Positions 31,201 through 43,027 of a DNA stretch of 64,000 nt are shown here, in pieces. The notes beneath the pieces are model-generated. The model searched no databases. It saw nothing but the letters and a program-made list of their open reading frames with translations, and was not told the origin of the DNA. The stretch is taken from the NCBI GenBank assembly GCA_900095095.1, contig FMBT01000292.1:806001-870000 (forward strand), read 5' to 3'. The position numbers and the translations under genes were made by a program. Every line of letters starts with the position of its first letter. The stretch's first letter is position 1. Source of the DNA: Fragilariopsis cylindrus CCMP1102 (taxonomy: Eukaryota > Bacillariophyta > Bacillariophyceae > Bacillariales > Bacillariaceae).

Positions 31201-34200
31201 TTCTGGTACTTGGGATCTCTCTCTTCAAATGATGCAGCTTGTAAAGGATTATTGAATTCGTATGGGTCAAGACCCAAGTGTGGATCAGCGAAAGAAAATG
31301 CTAGCATATGTGCCTCTTTTACTTTTCTTCTATTTTCCATGGTAATCGAATTGACGATGTCGTCTAGGGGGATACAATCCCTTTTCATTGGTTTTTTTCT
31401 TTTTTGTTTCTTCTTCTTTTCAGTTTCTACGATTGCCTTGTAGCTCTTTTCTGCCGTCGCTAACTTCTTGCTGATCTTCTGGGCCGCGGTCTTTGACTTT
31501 TCCATTTCACGACGAGATTTAGCAATACTTTTATCCAGCCCCGTACATGCTTCAGCTATTTTTGTCTGTAATTCCTGGTCAAATTGTAACTTCCTTCCTT
31601 CTTTTGCTTTCGTTACGTTGTCTTTTAAATCAGCTTCGCGTTTTTCCAATTCCTCCTGAAACCTTATTTTGATTTGATCTTGAGTCTCTTTATCAGCCAG
31701 TGATTTTGAATGTTCTTCTTCTTTCCTTCGTTCTTCCTTTTGCTTTTCTGCCTCAAGCTGCTTTCGCTTCTTCTCTTCCTCCACTTTCGTTGCTTCCTGA
31801 GCTCTCCTTGCTTCTTCTTCGTACATTGCCTTTTTTGTTGCCTCCTCGGTTACATCGATTTCTGATTTTGTTTTCCTCGTTAATTTTTCAATTTCTTGAA
31901 CAGCAGCCATTATATCAGTCTTGGATGGTAATTTTTTAGCAGTACCATTCATTTCTGACCCGGAACTTGCGATAGACATCACTTCGTGAAGATTCAAAAC
32001 TACCGTCTCGGCACGCTTCACAACGTCTGCATTACCAAGTGATGATACCAATAATGGCGGAAGTGGCTCTGCCTTGCTCTCGATATTCTTTGCTGATTCT
32101 GCAGTACTGGGGTCGATTACACTAGTAGATACACAATCGCTGCTACTGGTGTTCGTTATAGAAGTGGCAGGCATAGATAACTTTGGCGCTGAGAACAATA
32201 TCTTTTCCTTTGATTGAGGAGATTGATGAGTCGACAGAAAGGATTTTACTAGTTTAGTCTTTGTCGGTGAGATGCGTGAACCATCACCAAAAGACGGCCT
32301 TCTGGCTGGTCGTGGTTTCTGATTCCAATCTCGACTCCTACCAAAAGGATCAACTGGATGCGACTGCTTGAGCCCTTCTGGTTCCGGTCCAGAGGATTCT
32401 GATATATTGTTTGAGTCTCCTCGATGAGCCGATCCTGTGTTGTTAGTACTTGAGTTATCCGTGCGATTGAAGCGTGGATCCGCATTACGGGCAAGATTGG
32501 GTTGATTTGAGTTTTGATGAGAAGAAGGACGGTGACTATCATGATTGGGTATTAGCTTTTTAATGTTATTGTTATTCTTGTTACCCACAGAAAAAGAGCC
32601 ACTGCGTTCTAACCACGGCTTTGATGACTGGTTCGAAGCTGTAGAGTGATAGTCTGTGCGATCTTTACGGAAGCCGGCGTCGCTGCTAGCGCGTCGAAGT
32701 CCACCTACAGGTGGGCGAAGATTATTACTAGAACCCGGTCGTCCTGCGGAATCTGCCAAACTGCTGTATGAGCTCAAACGACGTGGTGGATTTGGACTTG
32801 GACTTGGAGGGGCACCAGGAGGGAGCACTCGATATGGTGAATTTGGAATCGGAGGGATGCCAGGTGGGGGCACAGCATCGTTGTTCGTATTTGAAGGTCC
32901 GCAGTCGATATTTCGATTGTTAATGGAAGAGCTAATGGATCCCTCATCTGATGCGACAGTAGATATACCCCCCTGCGTAGTAGTAGTAATGCTACTGGTA
33001 CTGTTTCTCCTTCGAGGATCCGTGGGCCGGGAGGGCGCTGCTGCTGCTCCCCCAGCTTGTGTGGAAGGTAAAAACAATGATTGCGAACCTTGACCAGATC
33101 CTATATAGATTTTTGATTTTTCATGTTTCCCTTGAGAATGGATCGTTCCTGTTCCAGGATCACGCCCTCCCGAATCTCTTGGCAGTAGACCCCTTGACGG
33201 AGGAGGACCACCAGTATGTGGTCCAGTATGCAGTCCACCACCTTGACCAAATGACGATTCCCGACGTGGTGCTCTACCTTGGTACGACGAATTAGAAGTA
33301 GAAATAGAAAGATCTCTCTTTCTATCAACGGGTGGTCTAATTCTATCAACACTTTTTGTGCTTCCACTTAGCGCTAGGTCCTCACTTCCCCGTAGTGAAG
33401 TTTGATCACGATTACTTCCTCCTTCCGTCCCCAAATATAGTGGTGGCGGCGGTGGTAGGTCACCACCACCACCACCACTACCACCACGTCCAAAGGATGT
33501 ATCTCGTTTATGATTTCCAAATGAAAGTACTGGTGAACCTTTCATTTTCGGGTGTGCGTGTGGGTGTGGGTGTCCGTCTCGGTTGTAGCCATGACCATCT
33601 CTACTTGCTCCTCCTCCATCTCTAAATGGTGGTTCTCGTCCCCCGGTTCCTCCATCCCTGTGATCATTACGATGATTAGATGATGAAGGGGGTGGACCAC
33701 CAGATCCTCCTCCAAACGATGAATCTCTTTGTAATCGTGGTGGAGGTCCATTATCTTCATTTGGCGGTGGTGGGCGGTTGTTGTTGTTGTTGTTGTTGTT
33801 GATGATGCTGCTACCACGACGAAATCCCCCGCGTCCATCTGAGCTCCAAGATGATTCCCGTGATATTCCACGATTTTTTGAAGGATTGTGACCATCACGA
33901 TCGGTCAGGCTGCTGCCACCACTACTTGATGGTGCATCACCATTGCTAGATTCTCTAGAACCTGGAGGCGGTGGAGGAGGTGGTAGTTGATGAGGTTCGT
34001 TGCGAAAATCTCTTCCATTATAATGAGAACTACCATCATTGCCTCTCCCGCCGCTGCCACTAGAAAATGAATGATTTCTATGTCGGCCACCACCACGACC
34101 ACCTCCTCCAAATCTTCCACCGCCACGACCACCTCTATAACCTCTTCCTCCTCCTCCCCTGAAGTCGTTACTGTTGTTATGGTGTCTTGCTAAAGGTGGT

Positions 34201-34607
34201 TGTGGCGACGACATGGGGAGATCTGGAAATTGGTTCGCACTATTTCTCCTGTTGTTGTTGTAATCACTTTTTTCTTCATCGTTCCGTTTACTGGTAACAT
34301 TACTACTACTACTACTACTACTGTGATGACCATATTGCTGCTGATGATGAGGCGGTGATGATTGGTTATATGGTGGTACTGTTGATTTGTGTTGGTTCCC
34401 CCCGTTATTATTATTATTATTGTTATTATTACCCATGGTAATATTATTATTATTATTATTATTTTTGCTGCCTACTTCATGGACTTCCCCGCTTTCTTCC
34501 ATGGCGTCTTCCCCGCCGCCGCCGCCGCCGCCATCTTCATTTACCGATGGACGATTGCGACGAAAACCTCCACGTCCATCTGCAACGTAACCTGACCGCC
34601 AAGACAT
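28255..34607 (-). CDS. NCOR: NCoR/SMRT (Snt1)-like corepressor scaffold with two SANT domains
   Basis: Three exons, 30687-34607, 29830-30595 and 28255-29735, join in frame to 2055 residues. The first 850 are disordered, rich in Asn, Ser, Gly, Pro and RGG/GRGGFRR motifs. A long charged coiled coil follows at about 920-1060. SANT1 (about 1338-1390) reads IWTDMEKCIFLDRFLQFPKD then FRRIASFLKNKTTRDCVAFY, very close to the deacetylase-activating/SANT1 region of NCoR. SANT2 (about 1544-1592) reads QKWTAAEKKIFVDTLEEHG then RNWAMLSRSVGTKSISQIKN, the histone-reading SANT2. The C-terminus is a Gln/His-rich tail. In animals and yeast such scaffolds hold a class I HDAC. The neighbouring divergent gene is such an HDAC. 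The stop TAG overlaps a GTTAGT that could be a donor, so a further exon is possible. Confidence 0.85.
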
Positions 34608-35305
34608 GTTTTTTGTTTTGCTTGTATTTTTTCTCTCTCGGTTACCTCTACAGTGTTTGTATTGCCGTATTCAATATTCATCTTTGTAATTAATGTTTTA
34701 ATGTCGGTGCTATGAGTTCTTGTTGTTGTTCGTAACAGAGTAACAACAGAATTTAATGATGTTAAGTAGTGGCCCTTACGTCGTGAAAATTGGGGGTGGG
34801 GGTATCGTAGGACGTTATCCTCTCCCCCCTTACTTAAATATCGATTTACCCGCGAAAATAAAGGATAAAATCGTCCAACCAACGTAACGCCAACATGAGC
34901 CAACAAATAACAAGTGCTACTACGGTAGTAGCATAGCTACCAAGCTCACAATTCACAATCTCTAACTACATTGAGCCTCTCATATAGCATCAACCGATCC
35001 TTTACCCGATTGTACACAACTTAATAGAAAGTTTGTCATTACCAGTCAGTGTGAGGAAGTTGACCGTAGAGAATTCGTGAAATTGAAATTTGCGGTTGTC
35101 GGTCCAATAACTAGATATCCTACTCTAGCCCAGATATATCGGCAATTACAAGTATTATTTGGCTTCATATTATAATATAATAATATCATCGTTCGGAGTA
35201 TAACACGGTTTCGCTTTTATTGAAAGAATAAGTCTGTTAGGGGAAACACAACACAATAGCTGTATACAGTACTCAATATTACATTATTTAACATAATATC
35301 TCATC
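34608..35305. promoter_or_regulatory. Shared divergent promoter of the corepressor and HDAC genes
   Basis: The 698 bp between the two start codons contain no gene. Both promoters and 5' leaders must lie here. Visible features are an AT-only stretch (about 35172-35190, TATTATAATATAATAATAT) and a TACAGTACTC word near 35263. No specific factor site is claimed. Confidence 0.5.
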
Positions 35306-36847
35306 ATGGGTAAAGATCGAGTTTCTTACTTTTATCACCCAACCACGGTACGTTGGGTTTCCATTATTTGATAACATGAATTATTTCCTATGTGCGGTAC
35401 ATGAACGTGACATGTACAACATTGAAAGTATCATTCAATACCAATATCGGTATTCAATAATCACATGATATTGTATATTCGATGCTTTGGTCTTGATTCT
35501 TGTTGCTTGTTATTCTCCTATTGGTAGTTACAGTACAATGTATCAGTATCCATAATAGCTAACCCATTTATATTTTAAAACAAAAATAACTTCCATCAAT
35601 CCATAACCCGGTAATAGCCCCTTCATTATTATGGGCCGTCCCATCCCATGAAACCGCACCGTCTTAAGTTGGCACATCATTTGATTTTGGCATACAAACT
35701 GTATACCAAGATGGAATGTTACAGATGTCATCCAGCCTCAGCTGCTGAAATGGCACAATTTCATTCGGATGAATATGTTCAATTCCTTTCGAAAATTACC
35801 CCCGACAACTTACGAACATACTCGGGTGTACTGCAAAAATTCAATGCGGGTGATACAACCGATTGTCCCGTCTTTGATGGACTTTATGACTTTGTTCAAC
35901 TTTACACCGGTGCTAGTCTAGATGGAGCAATCCAATTAAATCAACAACAGGCCGACATTTGTATCAATTGGAGTGGGGGACTCCATCACGCAAAGAAGTC
36001 TGAAGCATCTGGATTCTGTTACATCAATGACATCGTCCTTGCTATTCTTGAGTTGTTAAAGGTTCATGCTAGAGTCTTATATGTTGATATTGATGTCCAT
36101 CATGGAGATGGAGTAGAAGAAGCTTTCTACACGACAGATCGTGTCATGACCTTAAGTCTGCACAAGTATGGGGACTTCTTTCCTGGAACGGGTCATATTC
36201 AAGATGTGGGGGCTAAGGATGGTGTGGGTTATTCTGTTAATGCACCACTCCAGGCTGGGATCACCGATGACACGTACCTAAACGATTTGTTCATTCCTGT
36301 CTTTGACAAGATTATGGAAGTCTTTCAACCGGGTGCAATTGTTTTGCAATGTGGTGCAGATTCGTTGACGGGCGATCGATTAGGATGTTTTAACTTAACA
36401 ACGCGTGGTCACGCTAGCGCTGTTAAGCACGTCAAGGGTTATGGAGTTCCAACCTTGGTGTTAGGTGGTGGTGGGTACACCATTCGTAACGTTGCTCGTT
36501 GTTGGGCATATGAAACGTCCGTCCTCTTGGAGGAACCCATCGAAAATAACATCCCCTTCAACGACTACTATGAATACTATGCACCGGACTTTGAATTACA
36601 TCTGAAACCTGATCCGAGTATGGCCAATGCGAATGACAATCTAACCAGCATACGAACCGAACTTTTGCAACAATTACAGGATTTACAAGGCGCACCATCG
36701 GTACAAATGCAACAGGTTCCACCAGCCTTTCGAACAACAGCAGCTGATGATAACGACGACATGGACGAAGACGAAGGGGCAAAGGGGCTGTCTAGAAAAC
36801 GAATGAAGAAACCGCATTCGGCAGAGCTGTACGATGAAGTAGACTAG
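35306..36847 (+). CDS. HDAC: Class I histone deacetylase (Rpd3/HDAC1-3 type)
   Basis: Exon 1 (35306-35347, [14 protein letters not shown]) and exon 2 (35618-36847) give 423 residues. The enzyme removes acetyl groups from histone lysines using a zinc-activated water. Class I landmarks are complete: [14 protein letters not shown] at the start of exon 2, [19 protein letters not shown] with the His-His charge relay (about 135), [16 protein letters not shown] with zinc ligands Asp and His (about 170), [14 protein letters not shown] with the third ligand Asp, and [15 protein letters not shown] with the catalytic Tyr (about 297). The C-terminal tail is acidic then basic ([10 protein letters not shown]). 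The 42-nt first exon is needed because no ATG precedes the catalytic core except within it. It is divergent from the corepressor gene. Confidence 0.95.
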
Positions 36848-39800
36848 AAAGGAAAATTTAATAATCTGCATCCCTAAATTCATGTTTTTACCTCTTTTTT
36901 ATAGCTCTGCTCTAATTATCCTTTTTAATAAGGTTGAATAGATAGACTGTATTTGAAACGATCCAATATTGATACATTACAATAATCCCATTCTACAGAT
37001 TACAATATGATATGTTATGATATAGGGATGTGTCACCTACAATCATCATTGTACAGATGTACATATATAATTAAATTTCCTTGGAATTGTCCATTATACT
37101 ACTTGTTCACTGTGACTGGAAGAAGTCAATATTTTCTTTTTTTTTAACCTACAGAGACAAGGCAGTGAAAGTTGGTAATTAGACACAAATTTGTTTGTGT
37201 GTCCTACCAAAACTTTTGAGGCCTCTTTTCCCTGATAGTTTCGATGGTAAGATAGAGCTTTTAACTTGAGGTCAGCACCTTGAGCGAAAAGTAAAAGCTA
37301 ACAGTGCAGTAGGGTCATGGTACATTATAGTTTTTTGTTTTGGTACTAGTGATGTCCTATTGATGAGAATATCTCTCTTTTCTCTTTGCATTGTGAGTGA
37401 ATAACATAGTAATTATAACTTATCGATGCCACTACTACTACAACACCAAGTACTTGCTTGTCTAAACAGCACTTTTGGCATGGCAGTAGCACCCTATGCA
37501 TTGTACTTGAGCTGTATCATATATTGTCATTAGTTACAGTCAAATTATGGAATAATTTGCAGCTCTTTTGTTCCTATTTGCCAGGAGTTTCCAGTTATTA
37601 TAAAGACTGGTGTAATAATGAGAAGTATAGTATTGGATTTTCACAGGAGGAGTGATATAAGACAATGATAGGCTATATTGTATTTGACAAGTGATATGAT
37701 TATGTGTGGTATGTTTGTAACCACACAAGTAGACTATAGTAAGAATGCCAGTATTATGAATGGAAAGCTGAGTTTAATGTTACCTTTGATTTTGATTTTG
37801 CTGCTGTTATTACTTATGATGAAGATGTTTTTTTTTCAATGATGCTACCATAGTTACGATTAGTATTTATGTTGTAGTTGGACAACACCGCTGCTAGCCA
37901 ATTGGTATTTTTTTGTGAGTGCTGTTACTAATCAACTGTTGGTTTGATGTTGCCAGTGTGGTACTCTTTTTCTTTTTACATGCCTCCACTAGTTGGTTTG
38001 ATGGATGACTCAGCTTTTTGTATCTGTATTTGTGTTATGTGTTTGTATTTGTGTTCGCTGTTGCTGTTGTTGCTACTGCTACTGCTGCTACTGCTGCTGC
38101 TGCTTTTGCTGTGTTTATTGCTTGCATTATTTGTCCTGCCAGATCCTATATTGTTCCTGGGTTGGTTGACCGTTGTTTGAGATAAATGTACAAGTGAGTG
38201 TTGTGGTCTTGTTAATGAAATTCTTAGTTGTTGTTGTCTTCCTTTACTTTATCTTCAGAGTCATCATTTTTGTTGGATTTGTCCAATGAGCTGGAAGACA
38301 AGCCGGAGGATGAGGATGAGGATGATGAGGTGGAGGATGAGGATGATGAGGTGGAGGATGAAGATGAGGAGGTGCATTCTTCATTGTGTTTTTTTTTCTT
38401 TGTTGGTGGTGGAGTTATCTTTGCTGCTTGCTTTGCCAGGGATGATTCACGTTTCCTGGTGGCTTTGATGCTGGCTCTATTGTTGCCTACTTTGAGTCTT
38501 TTTGTGTGCGGATGGAGATGGATGGTACCTAGATGATAAGTGATTACTCTGTTTTTGATGTCTCTTGGAGTTCTTGACGGCCCAAGCAGTTACATGCCAA
38601 AATTTCCCAGGTAGTACTGTTTGGTATCAACTGAGTCTTGTTGTATGATATTCATACCTTCTTTCATAAGATGTATGACACCGGCTACGTTGTTGTTGTT
38701 TGCTCTGTATTTGAGGAAGACTTTGAGTTTGGCTCTTGAGAAGAAGCACGGGAGGTTGTATAAAATGTGGAGGATCACTTCCATCTGTTTGCTTACTTTG
38801 TGGTTGCCTGAGGTTTCAATCTAATGATTTCTTCATGCTACTTGTGAAGATAAGTCCTCACGAGTACTCTGTGCAATTTGGGGAGGATTTGGATATGGGA
38901 GCGTTGCTTGACTTTCTCTTCTTGTTTTGCTGATTGTCCTTTGCTGTAGTTGCGACAGTGGCTGTCTCCAATTCCATGGTAGCGGTTGCAGCTTCTGTTG
39001 CTAGTTCATCGAGTGTGGTCTGCTTTCCTTGTGATACAGCGGTGGCTGCCTCCAATTCAGTGTTAGTGGTTGCTGCTGCTTTTCCTGTTAGTTTGTCCAG
39101 AATGGTCTGCTTTTCTTCTAGTTGTACTTGAAGGTCCTTGATTTCCTGTTTGTCAGCTTTGTGTTTTGATTTAAGTCCGTAGCCTTTTCTGCATCATTTA
39201 ATTCTAGATCTATGATGTGTTCTGTTTGCAAGGTCTTAGCAGTGGTTGGTTCAGTGGATGCAGATGCTGCAATGGTTGTCGGTAGTTCTAAGGTTTCTTT
39301 GTTCCAAAGATTTTTGGCTACAGAATTGGCTGCTGCCATTGTTGTTGTTTTGTTGATAGGATGAGGTAAGGTGTTTGATGGTTTTGGACTTTGCCAAAGT
39401 GAATCTTGTGTCTGTTTGATATCTTCATCTTGCCAGGATTGAATTACAGTATTACACCTTGTATGGTGCAAGTAAAACAAATACAGAATATTGAATGACT
39501 TTGGCATGAATGACTTTGGCATGCTGAGATGTGTCGCTAAAACCCTCGCGAGAAGAACAAAAATTGAAAATGCATTAAAATTCTTTGTTCTTTTATGTGT
39601 GTCATGCATGCGGGCGGATAAACATTAATAAAGCTCAAAATTGAATTTCTATTATTTGATTCTTCGCGATGAGGAGTGTCAACTTTCTTTGATTCGTTTG
39701 TTGATTTGATCTTGACTGCTAATATCTACCTAGTCGTGATACGGATTTTTCCAAAAGCTAAAACTTCGCTCTATAACGTCTAACGTTATCGTATTTCAAG

Positions 39801-40021
39801 AGCAAAAATACGCAATAGGCAAATCATCGAATCCAATCGAATCCGTGATGAAAATGAGATAGTATGACCCACAAGTTCAAAGTATTTCCTACGCCATTAC
39901 ATTATTTGTACCTTCGAACCTGTGTACTGTATATGAAATTGCATACTGTTCATCCATGGTAATTGTAATGCTAACGTTAGCTATATCTAAACAGTAATCT
40001 AAAAGAATTAATACGCCAAGT
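36848..40021. other. 3.2-kb gene-poor stretch with decayed coding-like DNA
   Basis: No intact gene was found. From 36850 to about 38200 the DNA is AT-rich with a CTG microsatellite at about 38059-38104. From about 38228 to 39610 the minus strand shows protein-like segments in several frames, listed separately. The last 400 bp are the promoter side of the RING gene. Confidence 0.5.
38228..39610 (-). pseudogene. Decayed gene or element remnant with coiled-coil character
   Basis: Minus-strand pieces in different frames look coding. From 39609 one frame runs through SWQDEDIKQTQDSLWQSPKP and TIAASASTEPTTAKTLQTEH to LELNDAEKATD. A +1 frame then continues LKSKHKADKQEIKDLQVQLE, with ELEAATAVSQGKQTTLDELA further on, and reaches NKKRKSSNAPISKSSPN and a stop near 38858. 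A third frame (about 38784-38590) gives LHILYNLPCFFSRAKLKVFL. A Pro/His or Ser/Asp-rich low-complexity block lies at 38290-38370. Frame shifts without clear splice sites suggest decay, although an intron between the first two frames is possible. Family not recognised. Confidence 0.35.
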
Positions 40022-41054
40022 ATGAGCTTCAACAGCGATGCTAACACAACGAATCTTGCAGATTCTCTTCTTGAACAATCTGGTGATTATAATTTTGAAC
40101 CAAAAATCTTTTGGAGTGTTAATGCATTTATTTTTGTAATGATATGTATTTCTGCTGTATTTTGTTGTTTCGGACAACGGTATTTTTCACATGAAGGTAA
40201 TCGATTGAATCAAAGTGATCAAAATATTTTACGACAACTGCGTAGACGTCAAGAAGCTGATCGTACAGAAGTAGAAGATGAAAATCTAGAGGGACGAAAA
40301 AGGAAACTCTTAGCAGGTTTTGCAAAGCACAAAGTCGAGATGGTACGTATTATTTGTGCCCTATCTATCTATTTTTATTCAGTTAGGCGTGCCGACAAGA
40401 GCAACTGCTACTTTTGAGTTTTCAGTGTTCATCCACTTGAAACTAACTATAACTTCCATTTTTTTCTCTCTCTTCTCTTCTATTTTTGTATAGACGGTAA
40501 AGGAAGAAGACTTGATACTGATGGAAAAGAAAGATATTGAAGATGATGACAACGATAACATATCGACAGGAATAGAAAGCGAAAGAAATCAAGTAAGAGT
40601 CGCCAACGATGGCGAGGAGATGGAGGATGATGGTGAAAATGATGGTAATAATAATGTTAATAATAATGATGACAATAATGATTACAACAATGATTACAAA
40701 AACGATGACAATAACGACATCGAAGCTGGATGTGATCACAGTATTTTGTCTTTTGATGATGAAGAGACAACAGGACAACTTAAGCTACATGATGGAGATG
40801 AAAGACTTGTTCCTAATTGTTGTGCCGTTTGTTTATCTGGATATAAGGTTGATGATCATGTTGTTTGGTCGTCTAATCCTGATTGTGCACACGCATTTCA
40901 TCGTGATTGTGTACTTGGATGGTTGATTAAGATGCAATCAGAAGCACCATGTCCATGCTGTCGTCAAGAATTTACTGATTTGGAAAATATTCGTAAGGAA
41001 AGAAAAATCAAATGGATCGGACCAGCATTTGATTTTAATGCCATACGCCTGTGA
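40022..41054 (+). CDS. Membrane-anchored RING-H2 protein, probable E3 ubiquitin ligase
   Basis: Exons 40022-40342 and 40494-41054 give 293 residues. A single transmembrane segment lies at about 31-51 (VNAFIFVMICISAVFCCFG). A basic/charged helical stretch follows, then an Asp/Asn-rich tract (about 125-180) built from GAT/AAT repeats. The RING-H2 finger is at about 217-264: CCAVCLSGYKVDD, then C-A-H-A-F-H-R-D-C, then C-P-C-C-R. Spacing C-x2-C ... C-x-H-x3-H-x2-C ... C-x2-C fits if a CC pair supplies the first ligand, with Cys218-Cys221 as the first pair. Such proteins pass ubiquitin from an E2 to membrane or nearby targets. The intron is phase 0. It resembles ATL-type ligases in layout, but the finger follows an unusually long acidic linker. 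Confidence 0.82.
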
Positions 41055-41370
41055 TGATTGATGAAGCAGTGATGTGTCGAATTGAATCAGACGATTGATT
41101 TTGGACCTGCGTGAATGGATGTAATACATGCCACGACGGCGTGTGTGTATTTCAATAAATTATTGAATTTAGTTTCGTAGGACGACTATTGAAGGAATCT
41201 AATAATTGAGTGATGAATACGTTAAATGCAATGATAATTACTGGTTAGAACATATAAAGTGCTACGTATTCAAATTTCAAAAGATGAAGACATTAATTTA
41301 TTCAAACTATAGTAACGTACACGATTATTTTAAGATGGAATGTAACTTTACTACTTGCTATTCTGTCATC

Positions 41371-41433
41371 ATCGCATCGCATCGCATCGCATCGCATCGA
41401 AACTAAACTAAACTAAACTAAACTAAACTAAAC
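41371..41433. repeat. Two abutting pentanucleotide microsatellites
   Basis: Six copies of ATCGC (41371-41400) are followed directly by six copies of AACTA (41401-41430). Both units are five bases long though unrelated in sequence. They sit in the gap between two convergent genes. Confidence 0.9.
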
Positions 41434-41466
41434 ATCCCAAGTCAAGACGATCATTTATCTATTTGT

Positions 41467-41704
41467 TTAATCGTGATAACCGTACCGTCTTGTTTGTGCT
41501 TTTTTAATAGTTAATGCCTCATCAACATCTGTGTACCATTGTCGAATATAGATAAATTTTGGATTATCATTGCCAAAAATTTCATTCCAAAGTGGTAATC
41601 CCTTTAATCCATTTAACACACTAAAGACTGCCAAGTCACCCAGATGGGGTTGCTGTTGTTGTTGTTGTGGTCGCAAAAACAAATAGCGTGCCCTTTCATC
41701 ATTA

Positions 41705-41739
<35 letters not shown>

Positions 41740-42597
41740 AGATTGTTGTCGTTGTTGTTGACCTTCGACTAATAGCGTCAATTCTGATTCTAATTCTTCC
41801 AATGCATCATCAAGTGCGATTCGTACATCATCAATCTTATATTTTTGCTTAATTTTTGATGCAGCAAAGTACATAGCAACACTACCAATAAATTGAATAC
41901 TATATCTTTGAATAATGGAAAATTTTGAATTCTCATCATGGACGTAGTTGAATGCACGAAAGGAATCGGGTAATGTAATACATATATTCGGATAAAGAAG
42001 AGGAGCTAATCTCGATTTTGCAAATTCTTGCCAACGGATCGATGAATCACTTGAGGCAAAATCATCATCATTATCATTATCATTATCGAGATGAGGATGA
42101 TAATCATGTGACAATATTTCATCCGTTCCGTTCAATTGTTTGAAGGCAATTGTAGAGGGAGTAGTCGGCGTAACGTCTACAATCCCTAAAATTGGAACCT
42201 TGCGATATTCCAAGGAAAAATTCAATTCTGATTTTGTAAGTGGATTTACTTCGACCGATTCAAATGGTATATTTTTATAATTCAAGTATACCTTAGCGAT
42301 GTTTGAAAATGGACATATCTTATATTGATATAGTTGATAACGATACCGATGAATCTCATCATTATCATTATCGAATTTCTCATCGTTGGGAACTGTTGTT
42401 GCTGTTGTATGTGTGGATAGATTTCGTATTAGGCGTTTGTTGATCTGTTTTCGGTAAAAGTACGAAGAACGACAATAAGATCCAAATTTTTCACTCTTGT
42501 AGCTAGAAGTATTCGACGATACTCGTAGTACAAGTAGTCTACTCCTGTGGTAGGGAAAGGAGAATGCTTTCGGTACCGTCGGCAAGATCAAGCTCAT
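41467..42597 (-). CDS. PTGES2-like: Prostaglandin E synthase 2-like (glutaredoxin + GST fold) protein
   Basis: A 376-residue single-exon protein, ATG at 42597. The glutaredoxin-like half (about 90-130) has QLYQYKICPFSNIAKVYLNY then VEVNPLTKSELNFSLEYRKV and PIL. This matches mPGES-2, except that the second Cys of C-P-F-C is Ser. The GST-like half (about 175-376) has WQEFAKSRLAPLLYPN, SVAMYFAASKIKQKYKI, HLGDLAVFSVLNGLKG and a final VDEALTIKKAQTRRY. A poly-Ser run (about 290-305, from GAC-type repeats) interrupts it. Residues 1-70 are basic and Ser-rich, as for an organelle presequence. In animals the protein is a haem/glutathione-binding Golgi or mitochondrial protein of debated enzyme activity; the diatom role is unknown. 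Confidence 0.82.
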
Positions 42598-43027
42598 TTC
42601 TTTCTGTCAAAGTGAAGAATATTTGGAATGTTATGTGTTGTCTAATTGAAATTGAATGCTACAGTATTAGGCTTGCAGCATGGAGGCTCTCTGAGGTTAC
42701 TAGTATTAGATGTTGCGATGAGGAAAACTAAGTTAGTCGTAGCATTGAGACGTCGTACTGTACAGCGTTTTAATTTTAGTAAAAATACGACTACTACGAC
42801 TACAGGAAAGTAAAAATTTGGTCGTGGATGTTCAACAATAGAATGATGGATGTTGAATGTTGTGCTGTTGACTGTTGTATCAAAAATCAAAATATCAAAA
42901 GTCTTCCTGAAATATTATATGCCTACGGTACGTATAATTTTCGATACTACTAGTATTCTATCAATAGGGGTTTGCGATCTCTCCTACCGGTATCAGTTGA
43001 AGTATCTCAGAACGAATATTGTTAATA

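Noticed and set aside
33542-34132. Minus-strand Met/Val/His-rich frames within corepressor exon 1
   Set aside because: Other-frame readings of Gly/Ser/Arg codon repeats; the main frame has 1307 codons without interruption.
38228-38536. Plus-strand acidic frame of 102 codons
   Set aside because: The acidic run is a GAGGAT-type repeat and the flanks lack protein-like order; the minus strand fits better as a decayed frame.
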